Notes under the pieces: generated by a model
What the model saw: the letters and a program-made list of their open reading frames with translations, nothing else
Database searches by the model: none
What the model was told of the DNA's origin: nothing
Translations under genes and position numbers: made by a program
In this document: in pieces, positions 16,824-24,999 of the stretch
Layout of the letters: the number at the start of each line of letters is the position of its first letter
Position numbering within the stretch: position 1 is the stretch's first letter
Source of the DNA: Bacteroidales bacterium
Lineage (GTDB): Bacteria > Bacteroidota > Bacteroidia > Bacteroidales > F082
Length of the DNA stretch: 46,309 bases
Assembly (NCBI GenBank): GCA_017381865.1
Contig: JAFOBJ010000035.1
Span: forward strand, 1 to 46,309
Direction of reading: 5' to 3'

Positions 16824-17029
16824 TTTGGGCGTTTCGGCAAAGCCGTCGGGCTTTCCGCTATATCTTTGCTCGCTACGCTCGCAAAGGATGCCGCTCCAAT
16901 CCCTAACGCATTGGTGGCGATTAAAACCAGAAATATCCCCAAAATCCAGGAATCCGTTAAAATCCAGAAACCCGTTGAGACGCCACAGGGGTGACGTCTC
17001 TACAATCCCTCAATTCCTAACATCCAATT
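16824..17029. repeat. REP-like intergenic element block
   Basis: This GC-richer block stands out from its surroundings. The part at 16826-16910 resembles intergenic elements with hairpins recalled from other Bacteroidota genomes (CCGTCGGGCTTTCCGC, then CTTTGC/GCAAAG arms at 16864-16869 and 16881-16886, ending CCAATCCCTAACGC). Next come two copies of an AAAATCCAG-type direct repeat, then a hairpin at 16977-17000 with arms GAGACG/CGTCTC. No gene is supported. Identical ATTATGC heptamers bound the block on both sides. Confidence 0.65.
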
Positions 17030-17062
17030 CAATTATGCATTATGCATTATGAATTATGAATT
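17030..17062. repeat. ATTATGC/ATTATGA heptamers, right flank
   Basis: ATTATGC, ATTATGC, ATTATGA, ATTATGA units in the same orientation as those at 16789-16820 close the REP-like block just before the promoter of the next gene. Confidence 0.85.
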
Positions 17063-17071
17063 AAAAAAAGC

Positions 17072-17079
17072 TATCTTTG
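17072..17079 (+). promoter_or_regulatory. -7 promoter box of the polyprenyl synthase gene
   Basis: TATCTTTG lies 18 bases before the ATG at 17098, leaving a very short leader. Confidence 0.65.
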
Positions 17080-17097
17080 TAAAAAATAAAATCTCCA

Positions 17098-18072
17098 ATG
17101 AACACTCTCGACTCGATAAAGAAAACAATAGAAACTGAACTGAAGCAATTCAATGTCTTTCTGGAAGATAGCCTGAAGTCTTCGACACCATTGTTGAATA
17201 AGATTCTGAAATATGTCTTGAAACAGAAAGGTAAGCAGATACGTCCTTTGTTTGTTTTGCTGTCGGCGAAATGTCATGGCGAGATTAACGAGAACACTTA
17301 CAGAGCAGCTGCATTTATAGAACTGCTACACACTGCCACTTTGATTCACGATGACGTGGTGGACAACTCAGACAAACGTCGTGGCATGTTTTCTCTCAAT
17401 GCTTTATGGAAAAATAAGATTGCGGTACTCATCGGGGATTATCTTCTTTCAAAAGGAATGTTATTGGCATTACAGAATAAAGACTATCAGATGCTGGACA
17501 CTATCTCAGAGACCGTCAAGGCGATGAGCGAGGGCGAGATTTACCAGATGGAAAAGGCGAGACGAATGGATATCACGGAAGAAGATTATTATGATATAAT
17601 AAGGAGGAAGACAGCCTCTTTGATTTCGTCGTGTTGTGTGGTCGGTGCGTTGTCGGTCAATGCCACGGAAAGTCAGGTTGAGAAGATGAGAAATTTCGGT
17701 ATTTCTGCAGGAATCGCATTTCAGATTAAAGACGATATTTTTGATTATCAAGTTAATAACAAGACTGGAAAACCAGCAGGTAACGACATTCAAGAACATA
17801 AGATGACGCTTCCTTTGATACATTTGTTAAAGATTGTTGACAATTCAGAGAGAAGAAACATTATCAGGAAGATAAAATATCACAGCGATGATGTTGAAAC
17901 TCGTATGGGAATAATTAATAAGGTGCAGCAAAATCATTGTCTAGATTATGCTGAAGAAAAGATGAATTCTTTTGTTGAAGAAGCTTTGAATCAATTAGAT
18001 GAGATTAAGAACGAAGAAGCATTAGCGAGTTTGAAGTCTTTGGTAAATTATTGTATAAATAGAGAGAAGTGA
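17098..18072 (+). CDS. Polyprenyl diphosphate synthase
   Basis: This 324-residue all-helical trans-prenyltransferase extends isoprenoid diphosphates with IPP, probably to make the menaquinone side chain. The two aspartate-rich Mg-binding motifs are present: DDVVD at 85-89 and DDIFD at 212-216. The substrate-binding GKQIRP segment is at 45-50, and GDYLLSK near 113-119. Chain length cannot be fixed from sequence. The stop is followed one base later by the ATG of a small outer-membrane barrel, so the two genes are likely co-transcribed. Confidence 0.93.
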   Translation: MNTLDSIKKTIETELKQFNVFLEDSLKSSTPLLNKILKYVLKQKGKQIRPLFVLLSAKCHGEINENTYRAAAFIELLHTATLIHDDVVDNSDKRRGMFSLNALWKNKIAVLIGDYLLSKGMLLALQNKDYQMLDTISETVKAMSEGEIYQMEKARRMDITEEDYYDIIRRKTASLISSCCVVGALSVNATESQVEKMRNFGISAGIAFQIKDDIFDYQVNNKTGKPAGNDIQEHKMTLPLIHLLKIVDNSERRNIIRKIKYHSDDVETRMGIINKVQQNHCLDYAEEKMNSFVEEALNQLDEIKNEEALASLKSLVNYCINREK

Positions 18073-18074
18073 TT

Positions 18075-18740
18075 ATGAAGGGTTTAAAGGAACTTTTTTG
18101 TTTATTGTTGGTGTTGTTTTTGGGAGTTAATTTGTCGGCGCAGGAGTTTTTTGGCGGATTTATTTTAGGTGGCGATATGTCGCAGGTTGGAGGCGACACA
18201 CGCGGGGGCTATAATAAACTCGGGGTCGTGGGTGGAGCCTTCGCGGGCTTGAATCTTTCATCGGATTTTGATGTTCAGATGGAGTTGAAATACATTCAAA
18301 AAGGCTCATATTCGACTGATGTGGAGACTTGGCCAGTCTTTGACCCATTCCTTATTAAATTAGATTATGTCGATTTGCCTATAGTCATTGGATATAATCT
18401 TAATAAAATAAATATCAATGACATAAATATGAAATGGCTTAAACTCGAGTTTGGGTTGAGCCTAGATTTTTTGGTCAATTACAAGCAAGAAATACGCGGT
18501 GAAGTCGTAGTAAACAGCGATCCTTGGAGGAAAGTGGCTCTTAATACGGTCGTCGGTGCTAGAGTCAGTGTTAAAGAAAATATAGAAATAGGATTACGCT
18601 TCATCGACTCGATGACATCGATTTGTAGAAGCTCGAAATATCCATACGGCAATGGCAATGTGCTTTATATCAGAAGACTTTTTGGCCGATATGGAATGTT
18701 CAACGACGTCTTGCAGCTGGCGGTGTTTTGGAGGATATAG
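18075..18740 (+). CDS. PorT-like outer-membrane beta-barrel protein
   Basis: This protein of about 221 residues has a Sec signal peptide (cleavage after the LSAQ segment, about residue 22). A series of alternating hydrophobic and polar strands follows, typical of small Bacteroidota outer-membrane barrels (GGFILGGDMSQVGGD, FAGLNLSSDFDVQMELKYIQKGSY, LDYVDLPIVIGYN). The LKYIQKGS and DYVDLPI patterns are common in PorT-family proteins. I used the ATG at 18075; a GTG two codons earlier overlaps the upstream stop. The ligand and role are unknown. Confidence 0.8.
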   Translation: MKGLKELFCLLLVLFLGVNLSAQEFFGGFILGGDMSQVGGDTRGGYNKLGVVGGAFAGLNLSSDFDVQMELKYIQKGSYSTDVETWPVFDPFLIKLDYVDLPIVIGYNLNKININDINMKWLKLEFGLSLDFLVNYKQEIRGEVVVNSDPWRKVALNTVVGARVSVKENIEIGLRFIDSMTSICRSSKYPYGNGNVLYIRRLFGRYGMFNDVLQLAVFWRI

Positions 18741-18780
18741 GAATTAAGGAACTGAGGTATCACACGACGCAATACATAAT

Positions 18781-18924
18781 CTACAACTTCAACTGTTGTT
18801 TGTCAATTGCCTCATATCCTCCGTTTTTAGCAACTCCTTTGAAGATAATTTGCTTTTTGTCGTTCAACTTTTTTAAATAACGTTGCGTGGTCCTTAGACC
18901 ATAACTCCTGCTGGTACTTTTCAC
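18781..18924 (-). pseudogene. Remnant of a winged-helix (Fic/AlbA_2-type regulator) C-terminus
   Basis: A 47-codon open stretch reads ...SRSYGLRTTQRYLKKLN... and ends ...GGYEAIDKQQLKL before TAG. The RTTQRYLKKL helix and the following IIFKGVAKNGGYE hairpin look like the C-terminal winged helix of Fic-type or AlbA_2/RecG-like proteins. The frame is closed by a TGA just upstream and no full gene exists. It is probably a decayed fragment. Nearby, TTTACACCGCCA occurs twice (about 19020-19050). The rest of this 367-base gap holds no other gene that I can support. Confidence 0.5.
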
Positions 18925-19107
18925 ATTGAATCAATTTATCCTGTAAATCGCCTGAAATCATTTTTTTCTGTATATGTTTATATGCGTACAAAGATAAACA
19001 AAACTATCACCTTTACCAACTTTACACCGCCACTTTTTTATTTTACACCGCCATTTATGTTATCGACGTATGCAATATTTTTTGGGGGATATATGCGATA
19101 GTCCTCA

Positions 19108-20136
19108 CTAAAACAACTCCAATTCTCCATTCGTTGCGCCTCGTGTTCGTCCTAAGTGTCTGTAGGCGAATTCTGTCGCTTCGCGTCCGCGTGGCGTTCT
19201 CATGAGATAGCCTTCTTGTATCAAGAAAGGTTCGTACACTTCTTCAATAGTTCCAGCTTCTTCACCGACGGCAGTCGCGATGGTGTTAAGGCCGACAGGA
19301 CCGCCTTTGAATTTGTCGATGATTGTCGACAGGATACGATTGTCCATATCGTCGAGGCCGTGTTGGTCGACGTTAAGAGCTTTGAGGCCGATGCGAGCGA
19401 TGTCGAGTGTTATCGTTCCATTGCCTTGTATTTGAGCGAAGTCTCTGACGCGCCGCAGCAAGAGATTCGCAATACGAGGGGTTCCGCGGCTGCGGCGCGC
19501 GATTTCGAATGCTGCTTCATGTTCGATAGGAACGCGTAATATCGAAGCTGAGCGTTTTATGATGTTTGATAATGTAGTCGCATTATAGTATTCGAGTCTC
19601 ATATTGATGCCGAAGCGTGCGCGCAGTGGGGCAGTGAGCAATCCAGAACGCGTGGTGGCACCTATGAGCGTGAACGGGTTAAGAGCAATCTGCACGGAAC
19701 GAGCATTCGGACCGCTTTCAATCATAATGTCGATGCGGTAGTCTTCCATGGCGGAATACAGATATTCTTCCACGATAGGACTCAGACGATGTATCTCGTC
19801 GATAAAGAGAACGTCATTCTTTTCTAGGCTTGTTAAGAGTCCGGCTAAGTTGCCTGGCTTGTCCAAAACCGGTCCTGAAGTCATCTTCATTCCGACACCT
19901 AGTTCGTTGGCTATGATATGTGATAATGTAGTCTTTCCCAATCCTGGAGGCCCGTGAAGAAGGACATGGTCTAACGACTCGCCTCTTTGTACAGCAGCAC
20001 GCGTGAAAATGAGAAGGTTTTCAACGACTTGCTCCTGGCCTGCAAAGTTCTCAAAAGCCTCAGGTCGCAAAGCACGCTCAATCTCTAACTCTTGCTTGCT
20101 GAATGACTTACCGTATGCATCTAAATTCTCGTTCAT
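19108..20136 (-). CDS. ruvB: Holliday junction branch-migration helicase RuvB
   Basis: This 342-residue AAA+ motor drives branch migration together with RuvA and feeds RuvC. Walker A is GPPGLGKTT (62-70) and Walker B is DEIH (113-116). [18 protein letters not shown] contains sensor 1 and the arginine finger. The C-terminal winged helix carries [17 protein letters not shown]. Length is normal. It stands alone; ruvA and ruvC are not in the window. Confidence 0.97.
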   Translation of the reverse strand: MNENLDAYGKSFSKQELEIERALRPEAFENFAGQEQVVENLLIFTRAAVQRGESLDHVLLHGPPGLGKTTLSHIIANELGVGMKMTSGPVLDKPGNLAGLLTSLEKNDVLFIDEIHRLSPIVEEYLYSAMEDYRIDIMIESGPNARSVQIALNPFTLIGATTRSGLLTAPLRARFGINMRLEYYNATTLSNIIKRSASILRVPIEHEAAFEIARRSRGTPRIANLLLRRVRDFAQIQGNGTITLDIARIGLKALNVDQHGLDDMDNRILSTIIDKFKGGPVGLNTIATAVGEEAGTIEEVYEPFLIQEGYLMRTPRGREATEFAYRHLGRTRGATNGELELF

Positions 20137-20223
20137 AAAAAATACTTATGTCACAAAATTACATAAAAATTGTGCTACTTGTATCAAATTTTTGTTTATC
20201 TTAGCAGAAAATTATACAAAAAA

Positions 20224-20697
20224 ATGAAATTAATTTTAACAATATTATTCTCGTTTGTTTCAATATGTTGCTTCTCGCAAGATGATGGCTATGTTATCCT
20301 TAATCAAGATCAGCGTATTGAGCAATTGATTCAAAGACAAAAAGAGATACATGATGCGGATAATACCATCGATGGATATAGAATCCAAATCTTTATGGAG
20401 TCTGGCAATGATGCCGTTGAACATGCAAATGAGGTTATGGCAGAATTTAATGAAAAATATCCAGAAATGCCTGTTTATCTTGTCTTTGGACAGCCTTATT
20501 ACAGATTGAGAGTCGGTGACTTCAGAACTAGATTGGAAGCGGAAAAGGTTTTCCAGACCTTGAGCCAGGATTATAAAAAGGCGTTTATTACATCTGATAG
20601 GATACGATTGCCAAATAATATTTTTTGTAATCCTTTGTTGGATGAAGAATTGGAAGTTATTGAAGATTATACAGATACTATTGAAATAATACGATAA
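20224..20697 (+). CDS. Secreted SPOR-domain protein
   Basis: A signal peptide (MKLILTILFSFVSICCFSQ) precedes a linker and a C-terminal SPOR domain. The domain spans about residues 50-130, with GYRIQIFMESGN and YYRLRVGDFRTRLEAE as the typical first strand and repeat motif. SPOR domains bind denuded glycan strands of peptidoglycan, often at division sites. I started at the ATG at 20224 because it begins the signal peptide; an upstream in-frame TTG-type extension has no signal character. Function beyond peptidoglycan binding is unknown. Confidence 0.85.
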   Translation: MKLILTILFSFVSICCFSQDDGYVILNQDQRIEQLIQRQKEIHDADNTIDGYRIQIFMESGNDAVEHANEVMAEFNEKYPEMPVYLVFGQPYYRLRVGDFRTRLEAEKVFQTLSQDYKKAFITSDRIRLPNNIFCNPLLDEELEVIEDYTDTIEIIR

Positions 20698-20750
20698 ATA
20701 TAAATTCTATTATAGATAACTAAATTTACTAACCTTAAAAAATTAGAATT

Positions 20751-21596
20751 ATGAACGGTAAAATTGTAGTCGGTATTGATTTTTCAGAATGTTCTCTCAA
20801 TGCGTTAGCACATGCTGTTAACTTAGCAGAAAAATCAAATTTGGAAATAGTAATGGTATGGGTGAATAAATTTTCTGAAGAATGTGTGCTTAATCACAAC
20901 TGTGAATTGCTTGTTAGCGGAGCAAAAACATTGTTTTCAGAACTTATCGAAAAATATAAACCTGTACTCGGCGACAGAATTTCTTACGTTATCAGAGATG
21001 GTCGCGTTTATGAATCTATCAATGAACTCTGCGAAGAAATAAAACCATTGTTGGTTATCATTGGAACTCACGGAATATCAGGATTCTCAGAAAAATGGCT
21101 TGGTAGCAACGCTTATCGTATGTCATTGATGCTTGAAACTCCAGTCATTATAATAAGAAACGTGATAGATGTCCAAAAACCATTGACAAAGATATTGTTG
21201 CCTATAGATAGTACTGTTGAAACACGACAAAAGCTTCCTATGACAGCAAAATTAGCACAGTATTTTGATGCGACAATACATGTCTTGGCAGTTCATACAT
21301 CAACGCTTGATGATATTGTTAATAAAGTTAAAAGCTATGTTAATCAAGTTGTTGAATATCTCGAAGATAAGAATGTTAAGTATGTAACAGATGAAATCTA
21401 TCCAAGAGACTTAGTTAAGGAAATTGTTGATTATGCAGAAAAAATAGATGCTAACTTGTTGAGTATTATGGATGAACAGGAAATGTCTTTGAAGAATGCA
21501 TTTGAAGGTTCATATACTTTGCAACTTGTTACCAAGTCGGAATGCCCTGTTATGATTTCTCATATGAAACAAATGTTTTCTCTTTCGATAAAATAA
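20751..21596 (+). CDS. Universal stress protein with two Usp domains
   Basis: This cytoplasmic protein of 281 residues is a tandem UspA: domain 1 about 1-145, domain 2 about 150-275. Domain 1 carries the ATP-binding pattern G-2x-G-9x-GS (GTHG...GSNA, near residues 103-118) and begins IVVGIDFSECS. Domain 2 starts ILLPIDST and lacks an obvious full nucleotide motif. Such two-domain forms respond to nutrient or redox stress in other bacteria. The role here is not shown. It is in line with the genes before and after, with modest gaps. Confidence 0.93.
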   Translation: MNGKIVVGIDFSECSLNALAHAVNLAEKSNLEIVMVWVNKFSEECVLNHNCELLVSGAKTLFSELIEKYKPVLGDRISYVIRDGRVYESINELCEEIKPLLVIIGTHGISGFSEKWLGSNAYRMSLMLETPVIIIRNVIDVQKPLTKILLPIDSTVETRQKLPMTAKLAQYFDATIHVLAVHTSTLDDIVNKVKSYVNQVVEYLEDKNVKYVTDEIYPRDLVKEIVDYAEKIDANLLSIMDEQEMSLKNAFEGSYTLQLVTKSECPVMISHMKQMFSLSIK

Positions 21597-21677
21597 TTTT
21601 TACATAATTTTATCTGACATACAGCGTTTGATGGAAATTAGGAATGGTTTTTGATTCGGAGCCATAAAATTTTGACT

Positions 21678-22142
21678 ATGGAAAATGAAGAAATAAATAA
21701 ACAAATGGAGGAGCTTTTCCGTCTCTTTAAAAAGATGATGGAAAAGTATCCGCCAGATTCAATGCCAGGTATTGATAAGGCTCAAGCTGAACAACTTAAA
21801 ATGATGTTGTCGAATTATGATAGCATGAAAGTGACTTTCTCTTCTGATATGTTCGGTATCTTTGATGAGGAAACGACAAAGAAAATACTCGCTAAGTTGA
21901 TTTCTCAATTGCGTGAACAATTGGGTGAGGACGCACTCGATGATGTGGAGGAGAAGGTGTCTGTCGTTGAACAAAAAGAAAAAGAATTCGAACAACTTCC
22001 AACTCAAGACAGATATGTAGCTCTTCTCGATGCAATTGATTCTGAACTTAAAAAACCAAATCTTTCAATGGATGAAATCGATATGTTGTTAGATAAAAGA
22101 AAAAAAATCCAAGATGCTATCTCGAAGCAATTACATAGTTAA
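21678..22142 (+). CDS. Conserved-type hypothetical protein, acidic and helical
   Basis: I do not recognise this 154-residue protein. It is highly charged, lacks a signal or membrane segment and looks mostly alpha-helical, with a possible coiled coil near residues 80-115. The ATG at 21678 was chosen over a TTG at 21651, which would add nine residues. It ends 10 bases before the ATG of the next gene, an outer-membrane barrel, so the two are probably co-transcribed. Confidence 0.75.
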   Translation: MENEEINKQMEELFRLFKKMMEKYPPDSMPGIDKAQAEQLKMMLSNYDSMKVTFSSDMFGIFDEETTKKILAKLISQLREQLGEDALDDVEEKVSVVEQKEKEFEQLPTQDRYVALLDAIDSELKKPNLSMDEIDMLLDKRKKIQDAISKQLHS

Positions 22143-22152
22143 ATATCAATAT

Positions 22153-22821
22153 ATGAAAAAAACTTCTTTATTATTTATCTTGTTGTTCTTGTTCACTTCA
22201 TTGTCTCAAGCTCAGCTTATCTCAGAAAGAACACAAGGAAAAGTGATTATCGGTGCGGATATTTTTACCGATTTTAGTACAGGAAAGAAATATGATAATT
22301 TTGATTTGCGTGCTATAAATCAGGGTGTTAGTGTGTATTCGATGTTTAATTTTAAGTTCGATAATACTCCTCACTCAGCATCAGTTGGTGTTGGATACAC
22401 TGGCCATAATTATTATATGAAAGGCGCTTATGTTAAACAGCCATATAACGAAGTTACAGAGTTCGTTAACGTTCCTTATGACTATAAATTAAGTAAAATA
22501 AATGTTAATTATATTGATATCCCAGTTGAAGTTAGCTTCAGATTTGTAGATAAATTTAAACTTACAGCAGGATTTAAGTTCGGTATCTTGGCAACAGGAA
22601 AAACTAAATTTGTTGGAGAATTGCTGGATAATGATCAGACATACAGATTGAAAGCAAATAGAATCAGTAATTTAGAAAAATATGTATACTCATTGACTTT
22701 GCGTGCAGCATACAGAAGCGTTCATGTATTCATGTCGTATCAATTTTCAGATACTTTCAAAAATGGAACAGGACCAGCTGTTAAGCCATTTTCAATTGGT
22801 ATCGGCGTAAGACCATTCTGA
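22153..22821 (+). CDS. Outer-membrane beta-barrel protein (PorT/OMP_b-brl type)
   Basis: This protein of about 222 residues has a clear signal peptide (MKKTSLLFILLFLFTSLSQAQ). Alternating amphipathic strands follow, with the segment INVNYIDIPVEVSFRF typical of small PorT-like Bacteroidota barrels, and a terminal strand ending in Phe (SIGIGVRPF), as expected for BAM-assembled proteins. The ATG at 22153 begins the signal peptide. No ligand or function can be inferred. Confidence 0.82.
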   Translation: MKKTSLLFILLFLFTSLSQAQLISERTQGKVIIGADIFTDFSTGKKYDNFDLRAINQGVSVYSMFNFKFDNTPHSASVGVGYTGHNYYMKGAYVKQPYNEVTEFVNVPYDYKLSKINVNYIDIPVEVSFRFVDKFKLTAGFKFGILATGKTKFVGELLDNDQTYRLKANRISNLEKYVYSLTLRAAYRSVHVFMSYQFSDTFKNGTGPAVKPFSIGIGVRPF

Positions 22822-22864
22822 TAGAACTAAGGCTTTTGAACTTAGAACTAAGAACTTTGAGCTG
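22822..22864. repeat. Heptamer repeats between convergent genes
   Basis: AGAACTA, AGAACTT, TTGAACTT-type units with a period near 7 fill the gap between the barrel gene and the convergent PAP2-like gene. They match the units upstream of the GH89 gene. Confidence 0.7.
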
Positions 22865-22865
22865 A

Positions 22866-23465
22866 TTATAACAAATTATATATTAATAAAGGTATAATAA
22901 ATCCTACAGCGAATCCAGTGTAAATCTGTGAGTTGCTGTGGGATTTTAAGTATAATCGCGCCGAACCGACAAGGCCAGATAATATGAAACTAGCTATTAA
23001 ATAAGGTAAAAATAACGTAGAAGATATTGTTGCCATAATAAAAAGTATCGCAGTAAAGGCTCCCCAACCTATTTCGTGCATACTTATTTTCCACCAGAAA
23101 TTGATCCAAAATACAATAACGCATAGGACTAAATTGCAAATCAAATAGAAATTGTATAAGGCTAATGGTTTGATTCCGTTAAAGAAACGGATTGTGGCGA
23201 AAAGAAATATCACAACGACAAAAAGTGGTATAAATCTATCTTCTCTTTTTTCCATTGTCAACGATTCGATTATCTTGAATTTCTTTAAGATAAGAATAAA
23301 TATTATCGGTAATACGAATGTTGTGCCGAATATTACAGATAGACATATTTCAGATCTGATTAATGATAATTTGCAAATTCCCGATGCAATGAATATCAGG
23401 AACATCCATGTGGGTAATAAAATAGGATGAAAAATTATTGATATAAATTGAGCTAACTTATTCAT
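22866..23465 (-). CDS. PAP2-like integral membrane protein
   Basis: This 199-residue protein has about six transmembrane helices. The segment WKISMHEIGWG and, further on, GSARLYLKSHSNSQIYTG resemble the second and third motifs of PAP2-type lipid phosphatases (a SR-x5-H-x3-D-like pattern), but the final acidic residue is replaced by Gln. It may be a diverged lipid phosphate phosphatase or phosphotransferase; activity is uncertain. It lies 6 bases downstream of rpoN on the same strand and may be co-transcribed with it. Confidence 0.7.
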   Translation of the reverse strand: MNKLAQFISIIFHPILLPTWMFLIFIASGICKLSLIRSEICLSVIFGTTFVLPIIFILILKKFKIIESLTMEKREDRFIPLFVVVIFLFATIRFFNGIKPLALYNFYLICNLVLCVIVFWINFWWKISMHEIGWGAFTAILFIMATISSTLFLPYLIASFILSGLVGSARLYLKSHSNSQIYTGFAVGFIIPLLIYNLL

Positions 23466-23471
23466 AAGTTA

Positions 23472-24965
23472 TTACAGTTCTTTGCGTAATCGAGCGACGG
23501 GAATGTCGAGCTGTTCGCGATATTTTGCGATGGTTCGTCTCGCAATATTGTAGCCTTTTTCTTTTAAAATTTGAGTTAAGACATCGTCTGTCAATGGTTT
23601 GGATTTGTCTTCCTGTTCGATACAATCCATAAGAATCTTCTTGATTTCTCTTGTAGATACTTCTTCGCCGTCATCGTTTGTCAATGATTCGCTGAAGAAA
23701 CTCTTCAATGGAAATGTTCCGTAAGCAGTCTGGACATATTTGCTGTTTGCGACGCGCGATATTGTTGATATGTCGAGTCCTACTTTTTCAGAAATATCTT
23801 TGAGAATCATAGGCTTGAGTTTGGTTTCATCGCCAGTGAGGAAATATTCTTTTTGATATTCCATAATGGCTTCCATTGTGACATACAGAGTGTTATGTCT
23901 TTGTTTGATGGCTTCGATGAACCACTTGGCCGATTCTATTTTATTTTTTACGAAGCTGATAGCTTCTTTGTTGCTTTGGCTGTTTTTCTGTTTGGAGAAG
24001 TCTGACAGCATGTCGATATAATCTTTATTGACATGAAGCTCAGGAGTGTTGCGACTATTGAGTGTCAGTTCGAGTTTGCCACAATTATTGTAGATTGCAA
24101 AATCAGGAATCACATAGTTTGAACGTTGTGAACCGCCGACAGAACCTCCAGGTTTAGGATTGAGTTTAAGTATTTCCTTGAGTGCGGAGCGAAATTGTCT
24201 CTCGCTAATGCCGCTTTTTTTGATGATTTTATCGTAATGTTTTTTTGTAAACTCGTTGAAATACTGTTTGATAATTATAATAGGAAGAGTGTAATCGATG
24301 TCTTCTTCATTTTCTTCTTGAAGACGAAGAAGTTGGATGAGCAGACACTCTTGCAAGTTTGTTGCACCCACTCCAGCAGGGTCGAATTCTTGTATTATGT
24401 GAAGTACTTCCATCACTTCCTCTTCTGTCACGTCAATGTTTTGTGAGAAGAGCAGGTCATCCATGATGCCAGTGATAGGACGGCTGAGATAGCCAGAATC
24501 GTCGAGGTTGCCGATGATGTATGTACCTATCTTATATTTCTTGTCATCGAGTTTACGATAGCCAAGCTGTTGTATGAGAATGTCTTGAAAACTCTCTTCG
24601 TCGGAAAGAGGGGCTTCATAATGTTCGTCGTCGCGACTATGGTTATTGGCTTTTAGTTTATAAGCAGCGGCGTCGTCATCGTCGTCCTGCATATAATCGT
24701 CGAAATCTGAGAATGGATCATAATCATCCACATCAGATTCAAGGTCGGCATCAGCATCAGTGTCAGTGTCTGAGTCTGAGTTGGTGTCAGAGTCGATGTC
24801 ATCAAAAGACTCGCTCTCTTCAAGAGCAGGATTTTCTTCTATCTCCTCTTTGATGCGAGAACTGAGTTCCATAGTAGGAATCTGCAACAGCTTCATCAGT
24901 AGAATCTGCTGTGGCGACAGCTTCTGCAGCATCTTTTGCGTTTGTGTCAGTCGTTGTGAGGACAT
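23472..24965 (-). CDS. rpoN: RNA polymerase sigma-54 factor
   Basis: This 497-residue sigma-54 directs RNA polymerase to -24/-12 promoters and needs an AAA+ activator. Region I is the Gln/Leu-rich N-terminus (LTQTQKMLQKLSPQQILLMKLLQIP). A long acidic spacer of Asp/Ser/Thr follows (about 50-100), then the core-binding and DNA-binding domains. The RpoN box ARRTIAKYREQL lies near 477-488. The acidic spacer is encoded partly by hexamer-like repeats (24755-24800), which stay in frame. No activator is seen in the window. Confidence 0.96.
   Translation of the reverse strand: MSSQRLTQTQKMLQKLSPQQILLMKLLQIPTMELSSRIKEEIEENPALEESESFDDIDSDTNSDSDTDTDADADLESDVDDYDPFSDFDDYMQDDDDDAAAYKLKANNHSRDDEHYEAPLSDEESFQDILIQQLGYRKLDDKKYKIGTYIIGNLDDSGYLSRPITGIMDDLLFSQNIDVTEEEVMEVLHIIQEFDPAGVGATNLQECLLIQLLRLQEENEEDIDYTLPIIIIKQYFNEFTKKHYDKIIKKSGISERQFRSALKEILKLNPKPGGSVGGSQRSNYVIPDFAIYNNCGKLELTLNSRNTPELHVNKDYIDMLSDFSKQKNSQSNKEAISFVKNKIESAKWFIEAIKQRHNTLYVTMEAIMEYQKEYFLTGDETKLKPMILKDISEKVGLDISTISRVANSKYVQTAYGTFPLKSFFSESLTNDDGEEVSTREIKKILMDCIEQEDKSKPLTDDVLTQILKEKGYNIARRTIAKYREQLDIPVARLRKEL
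24755..24800. repeat. In-frame hexamer-like repeat in rpoN
   Basis: CATCAG/TGTCAG/TGAGTC-type units with a 6-base period encode the Asp-Ser-Asp-Thr-rich spacer. They differ from the intergenic heptamers by having a period that preserves the frame. Confidence 0.7.
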
Positions 24966-24999
24966 GGAAGAAAATCCTAATTTTTATTTAGATTATAAA

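Noticed and set aside
16779-17052. Two short plus-strand ORFs
   Set aside because: They are translations of heptamer and REP-like repeats without a ribosome site or family match.
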